From the NCBI GenBank assembly GCA_022495005.1, contig JAGYXB010000162.1:267445-331444 (forward strand): a stretch of 64,000 nucleotides of DNA. Direction: 5' to 3'. The notes below the pieces were generated by a model, which saw only the letters and a list, made by a program, of their open reading frames with translations, ran no database searches and was not told the DNA's origin. Source of the stretch: Rhyacophila brunnea (lineage: Eukaryota; Arthropoda; Insecta; Trichoptera; Rhyacophilidae). This document shows, piece after piece, positions 10,670-20,480 of the stretch. The position numbers and the translations under genes are program-made. Each line of letters begins with the position of its first letter. The first letter of the stretch is position 1.

Positions 10670-11480
10670 GGTAAGTTGATACATGTTTGTGATAATTTAT
10701 TTGTATTTTATTATATATTTTAATATCAGTGACCTAGTGTTTCTTTAAAATAACATAAATTATTGATATCTTTACCTAATGGTTGCATTTTGACCGCTTA
10801 AAATACTATATAACGTAAAAAAATAGAAAATTATATTTTAATTCTGAGCGTCTAGTGCGAGCACTTTGGGCGAGCACTAGCGAAATGGTCTATGGTGTCG
10901 AACATTTGTAGACGAATGCGTTCGTTTGCGCACAAACCAAACGCAAGGCACGCGGCTTCATTTAGCAATGCAACGGGTGGCGTCTAGATGTATCTATAGT
11001 CTAAGGTTTAACCATTTTTTCTGCTAGTATTAACGGATGGTTGCAAAATACGGATCAGAAATTAAGAGTTTAAAAATTAAAAGTAACAAAATGAGGTAGG
11101 TATGAAGAGATTTTTTGAGTATAACTCAGAGCGATCAAAAAACAAATTGGTAAGAGAGAAAACTAAAGTTTAGGGCAGAATATAAAATGTAAATAGCTTG
11201 AACCGAAGATGGGAGACCACGTCGCTGAAGAAATCTTAGTATTCAATGGTAGAGTAGCTACATTTTAGTTCTGGCATCCGGGAATTCTCGAAATTAGAGG
11301 AGTGTTCGGTAATCTTCGGCTTTAAGGTGTGGCCGAGCCGTGAAAAAAATATATTCAAATCAGTTTACCTACCTCATCTATCTGCACTTATTATATTGTA
11401 TCGTTTTGATAAAATCGACGGTTGGTGGCTGAACATTTCTTTGTTTCCGAAATCACCATGATTACTTGTACGAGCTCTAC
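10670..11480. other. Spacer with one CpG-richer patch
   Basis: Mostly AT-rich. The patch at about 10850-11005 (GTGCGAGCACTTTGGGCGAG onward) is GC-richer and may belong with 10310-10540 to one degraded transposon around the THAP-like exon. No frame or clear TIR supports this. Confidence 0.3.
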
Positions 11481-11576
11481 CCAAGAGATATTAACGAAGT
11501 ACCAAGAATGGTGGAGACAGTAAGAAGAGGCGTTCATTTAGTAGAGGATCGAGAGTGGCTGAGATGATAATGGTTA
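11481..11576 (-). repeat. LINE 3'-tail repeat fragment (CATCATCATCAGC family)
   Basis: On minus it reads CCATTATCATCTCAGCCACTC then GATCCTCTACTAAATGAACGCCTCTTC, a diverged version of the segment at 360-606. The hAT-type element that follows inserted at its edge. Confidence 0.4.
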
Positions 11577-11580
11577 TGTA

Positions 11581-12118
11581 CAATGACGTCCCTTCGCAAA
11601 ATGCCGCCCCTAATCAGCGCCAAAATGCCGCCCCATTTTTTATACAGTATTTTTTATCATCCTTTCATGACTCCAGTATCTAAGAAATGTGTTGTATGGA
11701 TACATTACTAACATAATATATAGGTACCACTAAATCTAATTTACACCTGACAACTTACAAAACTCGCGAATGACTGGCAAAAATATTTGGATAAATTAAT
11801 TTGGTCAGAACCTATCTTTAATTCAAATATAATTCTCAAATATGCATGTGGCATTGCTAGTCATTAAGAATGTGACGTAAGTAAACTAGACATCGCGAAC
11901 CCGACAAAAAAATCAGGTCAGTTAAACCTTTTATGTTATTTAATACATTTTGTTGCCAACCAGTGACTTAATCTTTTAATGGAAAGATATTTCCGTCATT
12001 ACAAAGTTTAGATATTAATTTCTATATACACCTAATAATTCTTCTCGATTTGCCGCCCTTCGAGCAACTGCTGCCCCCAAGCGACGCTCAGTCTGCCTAC
12101 CCCCACGGGACGTCACTG
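11581..12118. mobile_element. hAT-type non-autonomous element with CAATGACGTCCC ends
   Basis: The termini CAATGACGTCCC and GGGACGTCACTG are inverted (CAATGACGTCCC against CAGTGACGTCCC). They are flanked by the perfect 8-bp duplication GTTATGTA (11573-11580 and 12119-12126). Subterminal zones repeat GCCGCCC motifs on both sides. The interior at about 11743-11960 is homologous to the interior of the element at 60492-61139, whose ends are unrelated. No transposase frame. Confidence 0.85.
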
Positions 12119-12126
12119 GTTATGTA

Positions 12127-14112
12127 TACTATATTATTATCTTCAGCGAAAAGCACCACAACGCGGTAATATTTGTTCGATGGTGGGCTGCACTAAAATG
12201 CCTAACTAAAAGAAGGTAGGTACACCTTTACCAATCTGACACTTGTAGTTTCCTATAATACATAAAGTAACAGTAATCATGTATTATATAATTTATACTT
12301 CAGGTTTATGTATGATATATACCTGTACCTGAGAGACAGTGCCATAATATGCAGAAAATTATTTAAATATTTAAGGTAAGGACAGATTTTTTAAACCTGA
12401 ATTAGTATCATATTTTTCACAGCCAATTATTCACTTTTTGAGTCTATTCATAACAGAAACCTAAAATTCTTACAACCAAAAAGATGAAATGTAAGTAAAA
12501 TTTTCCAAATTTGCTGTTTTTGACTACTTATCAGATATAGTATAATATACCTAGTTGGCTCTATTCAAAATACCTACGTAAAGTACTGTTATTTTCTGAA
12601 AAATATATCATTGTACAGTGATAAAATAAACTAAGACATTGGAAAAGTGAAAACGTCAAAAAATGGTTGGTACTGTCATGGCCACGCGGCGATCATATGT
12701 ACCAGCTGTCAGTTTGACAGAACAAAGGGGAGAGGCTGTAGACACAACACAGCCACGTGGCTTTTATGCCCAAGACGCGAGCAAATTATTGATCTTGTGA
12801 AGATGAGGCGTGTAATTGGGCGCAGGCGTCGAGACGTCTCCCTGCGCATGCGTGGACAGACATCTCCTCAAGTGGCTGGCGCCTGACTAGCTCAAACGAA
12901 ACCAATATTGCATAAAATTGTATTTTTCCTGATTCTATTGATTCATTTGACATCTTACGTGAACGTGACCTTAGAGTGAACTGAACACGCAGACTCAAGA
13001 TTTTCCATTATATACCTACTGTATCACTATTATAACAGCGTAGCAGTACTCTCGATTTTAGTTATTATTTGTATGGATATTTTTCCAAAGTGTAACAAAC
13101 TCAATTACATAAGTAAATGAAAATATAAAAGTAATCTGGAGATTTTAAGCATTATTTATTTATTACACGCAATGACAGTTAGACGGATAGATAAAAAGAA
13201 GGATCCAAGGGGGCCTTAAAAGATATTATCATACCATCGAGCTTCCTCGTACCTACTTAAAACTGCGACCAGTAGTCTTACACCAATCATACTCCATCTT
13301 AGGGTAGATATAGACTATGATATAGTAATACTATACATTACCTTTAAATAAAAAAATATATATTTAATACTGTGTTGATAGAAACAGCAATTTTTATAAG
13401 TAGTATAGGTATATAATTTTTCGTACACGTTCAGAAATATATTAAATAAATATTGCACTGATTGATACTTGAACCGGTAACCATAGCATTCTGAATTCTG
13501 TGCTTTGACGTTTAGGCTTCCGATGTAACTGACTAATCGTGACAAAATTTACAAACAATATACAGTTGAGATGTTATTAATATTTTGAGATATAATATAT
13601 GAAAATTATGAAAAACTTTTCCTTATACAAAATAATAGTTACAAAGCATCAATTTATATTTGTAATAAGGAACCGATTTATAACACCTACTGTGGAGTAG
13701 TAACATAACGCTCATCTCTGAAGCCATGGGTTGGGGGGGGGGAATCAAGCGTCTGGTAAGTTTTATATGATCACGATCAATTGTTACTATTCATTGTAAA
13801 AAGTCGTTAAATATAACCTCCATTCTGCTGACAATTAGTAGAGAATGTGACATAATACTGGTATTTGTCCAACAGCCTGAAAATAAGTGTCTATTTTTAC
13901 GAATTTCAAATAAACTAAAATATTTTGTTTTTATTATTTGTGATGTAATCTAAAATATATTTTTCTTTTTTCCAACAGGTAAGGACAACAGCTTTAGATG
14001 ACGAGCAAAGTTAATAGTCAAGAAAAAGTCTTTAAATTAGTAAGTAATACAGTTTTTTGTTGTTATTAATTAATTTAGCTATGTAGCTTCTCGAAAATAT
14101 ACTTTACATCCA
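12127..14112. other. Mostly AT-rich spacer with one GC-rich islet
   Basis: Nothing coding is supported. Contents are the islet at 12650-12900 (listed separately), an old repeat-like stretch beginning TTTATTTATTACACGCA near 13154, whose final ten bases recur near 17700, and a run of about 12 G at 13733-13741. Confidence 0.35.
12650..12900. other. GC- and CpG-rich islet of unknown role
   Basis: The stretch holds CACGCGGCG, GACGCGAGC, GGGCGCAGGCGTCGAGACG and the palindrome GCGCATGCGT-like core. A 79-codon frame (plus 12647-12886) crosses it but is Arg- and Cys-rich with no family signature. It may be a promoter or untranslated exon, a diverged transposon piece, or a conserved non-coding element. 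Confidence 0.25.
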
Positions 14113-14235
14113 ACGGTGGAATAGTGCCAGAGTGTCCGTCTCCGACTATGTGGATGTGGGATCGAATCTCGCATCTTCCAAATCATATAGTATCTAGATA
14201 TTTGTATGTGTATAGCTATTACTTAATCTTATTTT
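14113..14235 (+). repeat. tRNA-derived SINE head
   Basis: GGTGGAATAGTGCCAGAGTG resembles an A box and GGGATCGAATCTCGCATC a B box, about 45 nt apart as in tRNA genes. An AT-rich body follows. The tRNA fold is not complete, so this is SINE-like rather than a tRNA gene. Confidence 0.4.
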
Positions 14236-15140
14236 TAATATAAATTATATTACGGTCAACTGAATTTGTTCATGTGAATATTACCGTTGGCCACGAATTC
14301 GAAATTCCGCGTTCGACAAATTTACATTGGCACCCATTGCTTTTCAACGTGTGTTTAGATTTACAGATAGACAAGGGGCAAGCATATATATTATTATTTC
14401 TCGTAAAAGGAACTATTAGTCAGAGTTGGTTTTATGCTTTACATGAACATATTGGAAGTTACGAAAGATAACTAATTAAAAAAGCATTTTTGTTGCATGA
14501 TATTGCACATCTGAACCCACAATGTTTTTACTTCTTTTTTACTACGGTGACTTTTGATATGAAAATATGTGGATGGAAACAATAATTAATAGTAAATTTC
14601 ATTGTAAATACCTCCCTTTTTTATGGAGCTTTACCAGCTATCGAGTTTGACCATGCAAATTCAGTCGCGCGGGTGCAGCGGTTTTGTCCGCTACATTTTT
14701 TTAAATAAATATTTCCAAAACGTATTTTTCGAATCCTCTATAAATTTGGGAGCCCTGGGAGCCTCGTAAGATATATATGGTAAATCTGGCACTGCTGTTA
14801 TGAGACCTCTAACAGGACTCAGAAGAAAACCACACCATATTATAGAGTCAAGACAAAAATCTTTCAGTATTATCTTTCAGAAATGTTTACTTTTTATTCG
14901 CGTAGAATTACTGGCGTCAAAATATCGTGTTCGTTTACACGTGACATTGGTAAGTAAGAGGGCAGTGCTTTTTAAATGGGCCAACTTGTCTCAGCTGAGA
15001 ATAATCACTTGGCTTACAAACTTACGATACAAAGTAAAAAATTACACCTTTAGACAACAACAAATTACCTCATTTTTTGTCAAATTATATATATATAATA
15101 ATATATACTTATATTGGTAGATACTTATGTTTTTTCCCAT
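14236..15140. other. Spacer with repeat debris
   Basis: Around 14281-14370 a TTCGAAATTCCGCGTTCGAC and TTTTCAACGTGTGTTTAGAT order recalls SINE family 1. Otherwise nothing is supported; the 65- and 106-codon frames here look random. Confidence 0.3.
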
Positions 15141-15191
15141 ATATTTCACGAACACCGGTATTAGTATTGTCATTCGGTATTGCAATCCCTA
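15141..15191 (-). mobile_element. Single terminus of the TAGGGATTGCAATACCG element family
   Basis: On minus the end reads TAGGGATTGCAATACCGAAT and continues with GTTCGTGAAATATA and ACATAAGTATC. This matches the left terminus and subterminal region of the element at 60492-61139. No opposite terminus is visible, so it is truncated. Confidence 0.65.
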
Positions 15192-15494
15192 ACCAGAAAT
15201 ATCTACCTAGATAGGTACGACTTAATATTTTAGTAAATTAAGCATTGGATGTGTGAATTTTATTACAGTCATTAATTATTATACCATTATATTGTATTGA
15301 TTAATTAGCTACCTTTTCAATTATATTATACTTACATGACTTAAATTAATTACGAATGATAATCAGTCACTTTGGGCATGTGCTTAAGGGGTTTGTAATA
15401 CTTAATTGTAATGATATCACTTACAACGAGTTCATGACTTATTCATTGACTTTAGATAAAAGTAAAACTGTGATCGTTTAGAGAAAAATATAAT

Positions 15495-15790
15495 ATATCT
15501 TACTGGAGAAAGCTGACCCATTTTCAGGTGTTCAACCCCTAGCAGCGTAACGTCGCAATTTCTTGACCTGCTGTGTATCGAAAAGCTTGCGGAAGTTGAG
15601 CTTTCAGTGGGGAAGCTCGCCTCTGGGAAACGGAAATAAAATGTTCCCGTACAGCCTCCGTTATGATGAGAGGGAGACGCCGATATGTCGAACTTACGCA
15701 CTCGTCTCTCGTGCGTCAGCTGATGTGGCACGTGACTTTCACCATTTCAAATGCGGGCGTGTCTCAGATTTTTCAGTCATTAAAATATAT
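15495..15790 (-). other. GC-rich islet, possible minus-strand exon or promoter
   Basis: GC-rich compared with its surroundings. A minus frame from 15731 runs about 75 codons to TTTCTCCA|GTAAGA near 15498, a good-looking splice donor. The peptide (MPHQLTHERRVRKFDISASP onward) has no recognised domain. It may be a non-coding first exon with promoter. Confidence is low because only composition and one splice-like site support it. Confidence 0.25.
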
Positions 15791-15791
15791 A

Positions 15792-16429
15792 CGCAACAAA
15801 ATCCTCTTAATTTATGACTATTTCATAATCTAATAACAAAACAATATTTTTGACTTCTCTCAAGTAAGTGTTGGGTGTTTATTTGATGAGAAATGTTGTC
15901 AAATAACCACACGCATTTTCAACGACTGGCCTTATTTTCGTTAATCTTATTATGTATATTGTAGGGTACCTACATCAAACATGAAATACGATTAAAGATT
16001 TACAAACGTACTAAAAACACAAATAAATATATTGAACATAGGAAGGAATCCACAATAGTTCGCGGAATTAATACAATAGACTGAATAGACTGTAAAACGG
16101 TATAGGTAATATTATACTGCCAACCAATGTTTAGTTCTAATAAGACGGAGTGTCGTTATTTTTACTGAATTTTCGTTATTGGATGTTATACAACATTGTC
16201 TGTCACACGATTTTGATTATATTATATAGTGAGGCATAGTTTGGAAAATCAAACGAATTGTGCAATTTTGTATAAAGGTATAAGCTTTACCATGATATGA
16301 TACATAGGCATATCCTAAAGGAACCGTTTTAAAGATATGCAACCGTTTCAAAATTTACACAGTAGTCCATAAATTCCAAAATGGCGAAGATCTTTTTTTT
16401 ATATAAGTATGTTAATACTTTAATAAAGC
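15792..16429. other. AT-rich spacer
   Basis: Nothing recognised. Confidence 0.35.
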
Positions 16430-16680
16430 AACGTTTTAAGCAGTGTAAAAACTGCAAAAGCGCCCATGATGCCGGAGCGACTTACGCGTCGGCTTACAAT
16501 TTAGTGGGTCCCATGTTCGACTCCTGGGTCTGGCAAGTATTGTTTTTCAATTTGTGTTTGGAGTCACGAGTATAGACCTAATAGTTTGAGCAAGTGGCTA
16601 ACATTCATTTATCGTAAAAACAAAAATCTGTATACAAACCTCCACTCTATGGATGCCCATATTATGATCTTATTGGAAAT
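16430..16680 (+). repeat. tRNA-derived SINE copy (family 1)
   Basis: GTCGGCTTACAATTTAGTGG then a B-box-like ATGTTCGACTCCTGGG are followed by the shared body: TTTGTGTTTGGAGTCACGAG, CCTAATAGTTTGAGCAAGTG, GCTAACATTCATTTATCGTA, ACAAAAATCTGTAT and GATGCCCAT...ATGATCTTAT. Block order is the same in the copies at 121-330 (minus) and 18270-18480 (plus). Confidence 0.65.
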
Positions 16681-16709
16681 GGACATGGTTAAAAAAGCGT
16701 AGTATTGAG

Positions 16710-16970
16710 GTGACCTCAATATTACAACTAGATAACTTGATTTTCACGTGTGAAAATATTAGATAACCTTAAAATTATTACTTATTTTTTCTTACAATTG
16801 AATATTATTGAATTGTTCCCAATTAGACAAGCACCATTTCCCATTTTAATTTTAAATAACACCTAATAATTATAGGTATAGCCTAGATTTATGTTAATCA
16901 AGTGAAGTTTAAATTTTATTTTCCCAACACTGACCAAATCAGAGTTATCTAGTTGTAGTATTGAGGTGAC
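16710..16970. mobile_element. Small TIR element (MITE)
   Basis: Inverted ends of about 26 bp: GTGACCTCAATATTACAACT then AGATAACT at the left, against GTCACCTCAATACTACAACT then AGATAACT read from the right end. There are two mismatches. No clear target duplication was found. The left junction is complicated because ATTGAGGTGACCTCAAT there is itself a palindrome. Confidence 0.65.
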
Positions 16971-17929
16971 AAATGAATTAAGTTAACCATATTTTAAGAA
17001 TTATTTATAAATAATAATATAAACTCGGCTTACGCAAGTGGAATATATATATATCCAAAGCGATTTGTTTGAACACAGTCATTGCGTTAAGTTATTGGCA
17101 TTACCGATCCACCAGTTTACGTCATACCACAATGCATCCTAACGTCAGATTGTAGTAATGTATTGTAAATAAAACTAAAAAATCACATCTTATGATAATA
17201 CATAACTGAGCGATGTAACACTTGCATTACTATATCCCTTGGAGAGCTAAGTTACCTACTGAATGTAATATAAAAATAAACAATTTTCTAACATAGGCCA
17301 GCTGTTTGTAAGTGTAATATGTATAAGTTATTACAAGGTATGGTACAACGTAATACGCAGAAATTTATTACCAAGTACGTAATGTAATGTAATATGATTA
17401 AATTGTATTGTTAGTAAATATTATAGGAGTTGTCAGACACTCTTATGAGAATTGGATAACTTAGACAATGTTAGCGTATTTAGGTATATACAGTGTACTC
17501 TGTAGAAGTAGCTGGCTAGCGTGTCGGTCGAAATTAATAAAGATTGATTGAACCGTGAAATAGATTACGGAGTATTGATCTGATGTAATTGACTAAATTG
17601 GGTTAAATTAATGGAGGCGTCCTTTGCTTTTTTATACTTCGGCCGAGGTTGCTGCCCAAAAATAAACCACTTGAATCATATATCAGCTGTTTATTTGTTT
17701 ATTACACGCAGAAAAACTGTAAATATATAATAGATTCCCACGACATAGTAAGAATTATTATTGGTTCACTGCTTGAGGGAAAGACACGGTATTATAAAAA
17801 CAATTCAATTTTGCATTAGCTATAATTTGTTTTTTCGTGTCTTTCCACAAGATGTTGTACCTAATGTGGAAACCATAGAAGGCAGAAGGAATGAACATAT
17901 TTGTTAAAAGCAATAATCTAGAGGTCATC
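16971..17929. other. AT-rich spacer
   Basis: No supported gene. Short frames only. Confidence 0.35.
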
Positions 17930-18265
17930 CTCATCATCATCATCATCAGCTGGGGTCGATCCACTACTAATAAAGGCCTCACCCATAGCTCTCTCCACTC
18001 TTCTCAGTCCCTAGTTCTTTTTTGTCACCGTACATCAACCGAAATTTACAACTTCGTCTATCCAGCGGGTTTAAGGACGTCACCGTGGGTGTTCAGTGCC
18101 TCTTGGGTGCCTCTGTATGGCGGCATTTGTCCAGCGGTGTCCAGCACATTGCCATTTCATCTGATTACCGACTTCTATAACATTGCCTACTGCCTGCCTC
18201 TTTATCCATTGACTTATTTTGTGGTGTTTACGCGTTGTGACCCTCGTTACCTTCCCATGCACGTT
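17930..18265 (+). repeat. LINE 3'-tail repeat (CATCATCATCAGC family)
   Basis: Starts with a CAT microsatellite and AGCTGGGGTCGATCCACTAC, then AAAGGCCTCACCCATAGCTC, and runs to CATTGACTTATTTTGTGGTG and TTACGCGTTGTGACC. The 164-codon frame across it (17891-18385) is a by-product of the repeat. The copy at 18484-18660 repeats its last third. Confidence 0.5.
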
Positions 18266-18269
18266 GAGC

Positions 18270-18480
18270 CTACGTTTAGGCATACAATTTCATGGGTTCC
18301 GGGTTCGAAACCAAGGTCTGTCAAAATTAACGTGTTATTTTTTAATGTGTGTTTGGAATCAAACTACATATGCCTAAAAGACTGAGCAGTAGCTAATATC
18401 CATTTCTCGTAAAAACAAAAATCTGTTAATACAAACTCTACTCTACGGAAGCCCATAAGATCTTATGATCGAAAAAGCTT
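18270..18480 (+). repeat. tRNA-derived SINE copy (family 1)
   Basis: GGCATACAATTTCATGGGTT and a B-box-like GGGTTCGAAACCAAGG are followed by GTGTGTTTGGAATCAAAC, CTAATATCCATTTCTCGTAA, ACAAAAATCTGTTAATAC and GAAGCCCATAAGATCTTATG. It sits between two segments of LINE 3'-tail repeat, which suggests it inserted into one such repeat or used it as its tail. Confidence 0.65.
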
Positions 18481-18483
18481 AAA

Positions 18484-18660
18484 TAGGTATTTGTCCAGCG
18501 GTTGTCTACTTGCCGAGCAATATTCTAGCCCATTGCCATTTCATCTGTTTAACGACCTCTATCACATCTCGTACTTTTGTCTGCTTCCATATCCATTGGT
18601 TTATTTTGTGATATTTACGCGCTATGCCCAACATGCACCTAACCATGCCACGTTGCGTCA
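18484..18660 (+). repeat. LINE 3'-tail repeat fragment
   Basis: TTGTCCAGCGGTTGTCTACT, then CCCATTGCCATTTCATCTGT, CGACCTCTATCACATCTCG and CTTCCATATCCATTGGTTTA. This matches the distal part of 17930-18265 and continues to a GCGCTATGCCC stretch. Confidence 0.5.
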
Positions 18661-18883
18661 ATAGGTACAAGGATAAAAATATGTTATGTCGTTCCTCCTT
18701 GTTTCCACAGCTTTTCGGGCTCGTTGCAGAGGCTATTATCAATTTCAATAACAGAAAATCGAGAGGATCTCAAACACATTTTGTCTTTTCTATTTATAAA
18801 ATAAATAAGTATACAATATTTAAGTGCATATTTTTGTTTTTGCCAAATAATAATAATTATTGAATTTATCGGTACGTCTAGAT

Positions 18884-19496
18884 CAGTGGTCCCCAATCGG
18901 TGGTCCGTGAAAGAATTTTTGTGGTCTGCAGAGTAATTTGAGTAAATTTGCAATTTTCGTAAAATTGATGCATTTCAAAGCAAGATATTGCTATGGCAAA
19001 CGCGATTGACTGAAGAAGATCTGGAAATGTTCTCTAATTTTGATGATTATGTGAAACAGGAAGATGTCAATCGATAGGTAATGTAATAACTCTTGTTCGA
19101 CAGCACTTACAGTCGTTCACTGACTCTTTCTGTCGTTATTATCCAAAGGAAGAGGATCACAGACACGGAAATATGTGGATAATAGATCCATTTACGGAGA
19201 AAATCGTTAATTGTAATTTGGACATAAAAGAAAAAGAAAGCCTAATTATTGATCTATCATCCGACGATGGTCTCAAAAGTAAATTCGACACGTCCTTCTT
19301 TTAATAAAATAAAATTTAAAATGTTTTTTTTTTTGCGTTGTTCGTAATGAATATCTGTGTTAATAAGTTTATTTATAATAATTATATTGACATATCGAAT
19401 TTTTAACAAGTGTGGAAACAATAGGTGGTAGTGGCCCGCGGGATTCAAGATTTTTAGTTTAGTGGTCCGCCAGGTCCAAAAGGTTGGGGACCGCTA
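18884..19496 (+). mobile_element. hAT element, internally deleted, with transposase remnants
   Basis: The ends CAGTGGTCCCCAA and TTGGGGACCGCTA are inverted (CAGTGGTCCCCAA against TAGCGGTCCCCAA). They are flanked by the perfect 8-bp duplication GTCTAGAT (18876-18883 and 19497-19504). At 613 bp it is far shorter than an autonomous hAT. It encloses two pieces of transposase, listed separately. The typing is strong because ends, target duplication and coding remnants agree. Confidence 0.92.
18988..19304 (+). pseudogene. hAT transposase fragment (ZBED5/FAM200-like lineage)
   Basis: Two plus-strand pieces in different frames. The first, 18988-19077, reads LLWQTRLTEEDLEMFSNFDD then YVKQEDVNR and stops at TAG. 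The second, from about 19092 to the TAA at 19304, reads QHLQSFTDSFCRYYPKEEDH, MWIIDPFTEKIV and ESLIIDLSSDDGLKSKF. The order of a short HL.SF...F..Y.P segment, a W...PF segment and LIDLSSD..LK..F is typical of the region before the RNase-H-like core end in ZBED5/FAM200/SCAND3-type hAT transposases. Catalytic residues and the BED finger are absent. It is a dead, deleted copy. Confidence 0.78.
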
Positions 19497-19504
19497 GTCT
19501 AGAT

Positions 19505-20071
19505 GACATAATGCGACATTGAAAATCTGTAAGCTTTGGCACTGTTCGAATCGATATAATTTAATACATTACAATAGACGATGCAGTCACTATATACGTG
19601 GGTAGAAGAAATCGTGGGAGGTATAAGTATAATATAAAAATATATAATATAATATTCGCGTTGTTATATAAGTATTATTTATCTTACAATAAATTTATGT
19701 CTAGCAGCCTGTACAAAGTATTTATTTTAGCGATGTGCTTACATAGTAAAGTTAGCTCAATGTAGTGGAAAAGCTTATCCGATAATAGTATTGACAGTTT
19801 GCGGAAAATACTTGACGCATGAAATGAACTCTTTCCCACTAATCCGATAGGTACTTGACACACTTGAGTTTATTTCTGCAATCTTTTTATTGTAAAATTA
19901 TTATCAGTATTTTTCTAAATCACGAAACTGAGAAGTGGGAAAACTATAAGAAGTGGGTACATAATATAATTTTACTCGTTATTTATGTAGCGATCATGCC
20001 ACCTACTTAAATTAGTTATACACTTTAATATGTAGGTTTTGTTATTAAAACAAAACATTTGCAATAATAAC
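19505..20071. other. AT-rich spacer
   Basis: Nothing recognised. Confidence 0.35.
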
Positions 20072-20480
20072 TGTCAGCGTTTGCTCAATCATAACTAGAC
20101 CAGTAGTGATTGTTTTGATTGAGAATTACGACATTATCTATGTACCTACTGCATTAATATAAATAAGAAGAAGAATCTATGAACTAACACTCAACTCATC
20201 GAGTCCATCACGAGACGTAGGTGCTGCTATTGTCACGAGTTCTTCACTCGACATAGTACATCCGTTATTAAGTCTCTCAGTGTATTTCTATAATTAATCT
20301 CTTGATCATATCGATCTCGTCAGTACATCATTACGATTATAATCTCACGTAATCATCCTTATTATTGTATTCGGTGTATTCTTGTATCAATCAGTAATCT
20401 CTCATCTCAACAACCAAGCAACAATGACTCTTCATCTACCACCACCTCACCATACCGCCAAAGTGGGGACCCCAACGTGA
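20072..20480 (+). mobile_element. Candidate LTR with primer-binding site, LTR-retrotransposon fragment
   Basis: TGTCAGCGTT (20072) opens a segment with a TATAAATA box (20158-20165) and TC-rich sequence ending ...CGCCA (20460). It is followed at 20464-20480 by TGGGGACCCCAACGTGA. A TGG-initial motif of this GACCCCAACGTGA type just after the 5' LTR is common as primer-binding site in insect BEL/Pao and some Gypsy elements. The LTR would be about 389 bp with TG...CA ends. No gag or pol follows and no second LTR is seen, so boundaries are provisional. Confidence 0.45.

Noticed and set aside
16701..16726. ATTGAGGTGACCTCAAT palindrome as an operator-like site
   Set aside because: Explained as the left end of the TIR element at 16710-16970.
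17891..18385. 164-codon plus frame as a gene
   Set aside because: It lies wholly in a LINE 3'-tail repeat and a SINE, which explain the sequence.
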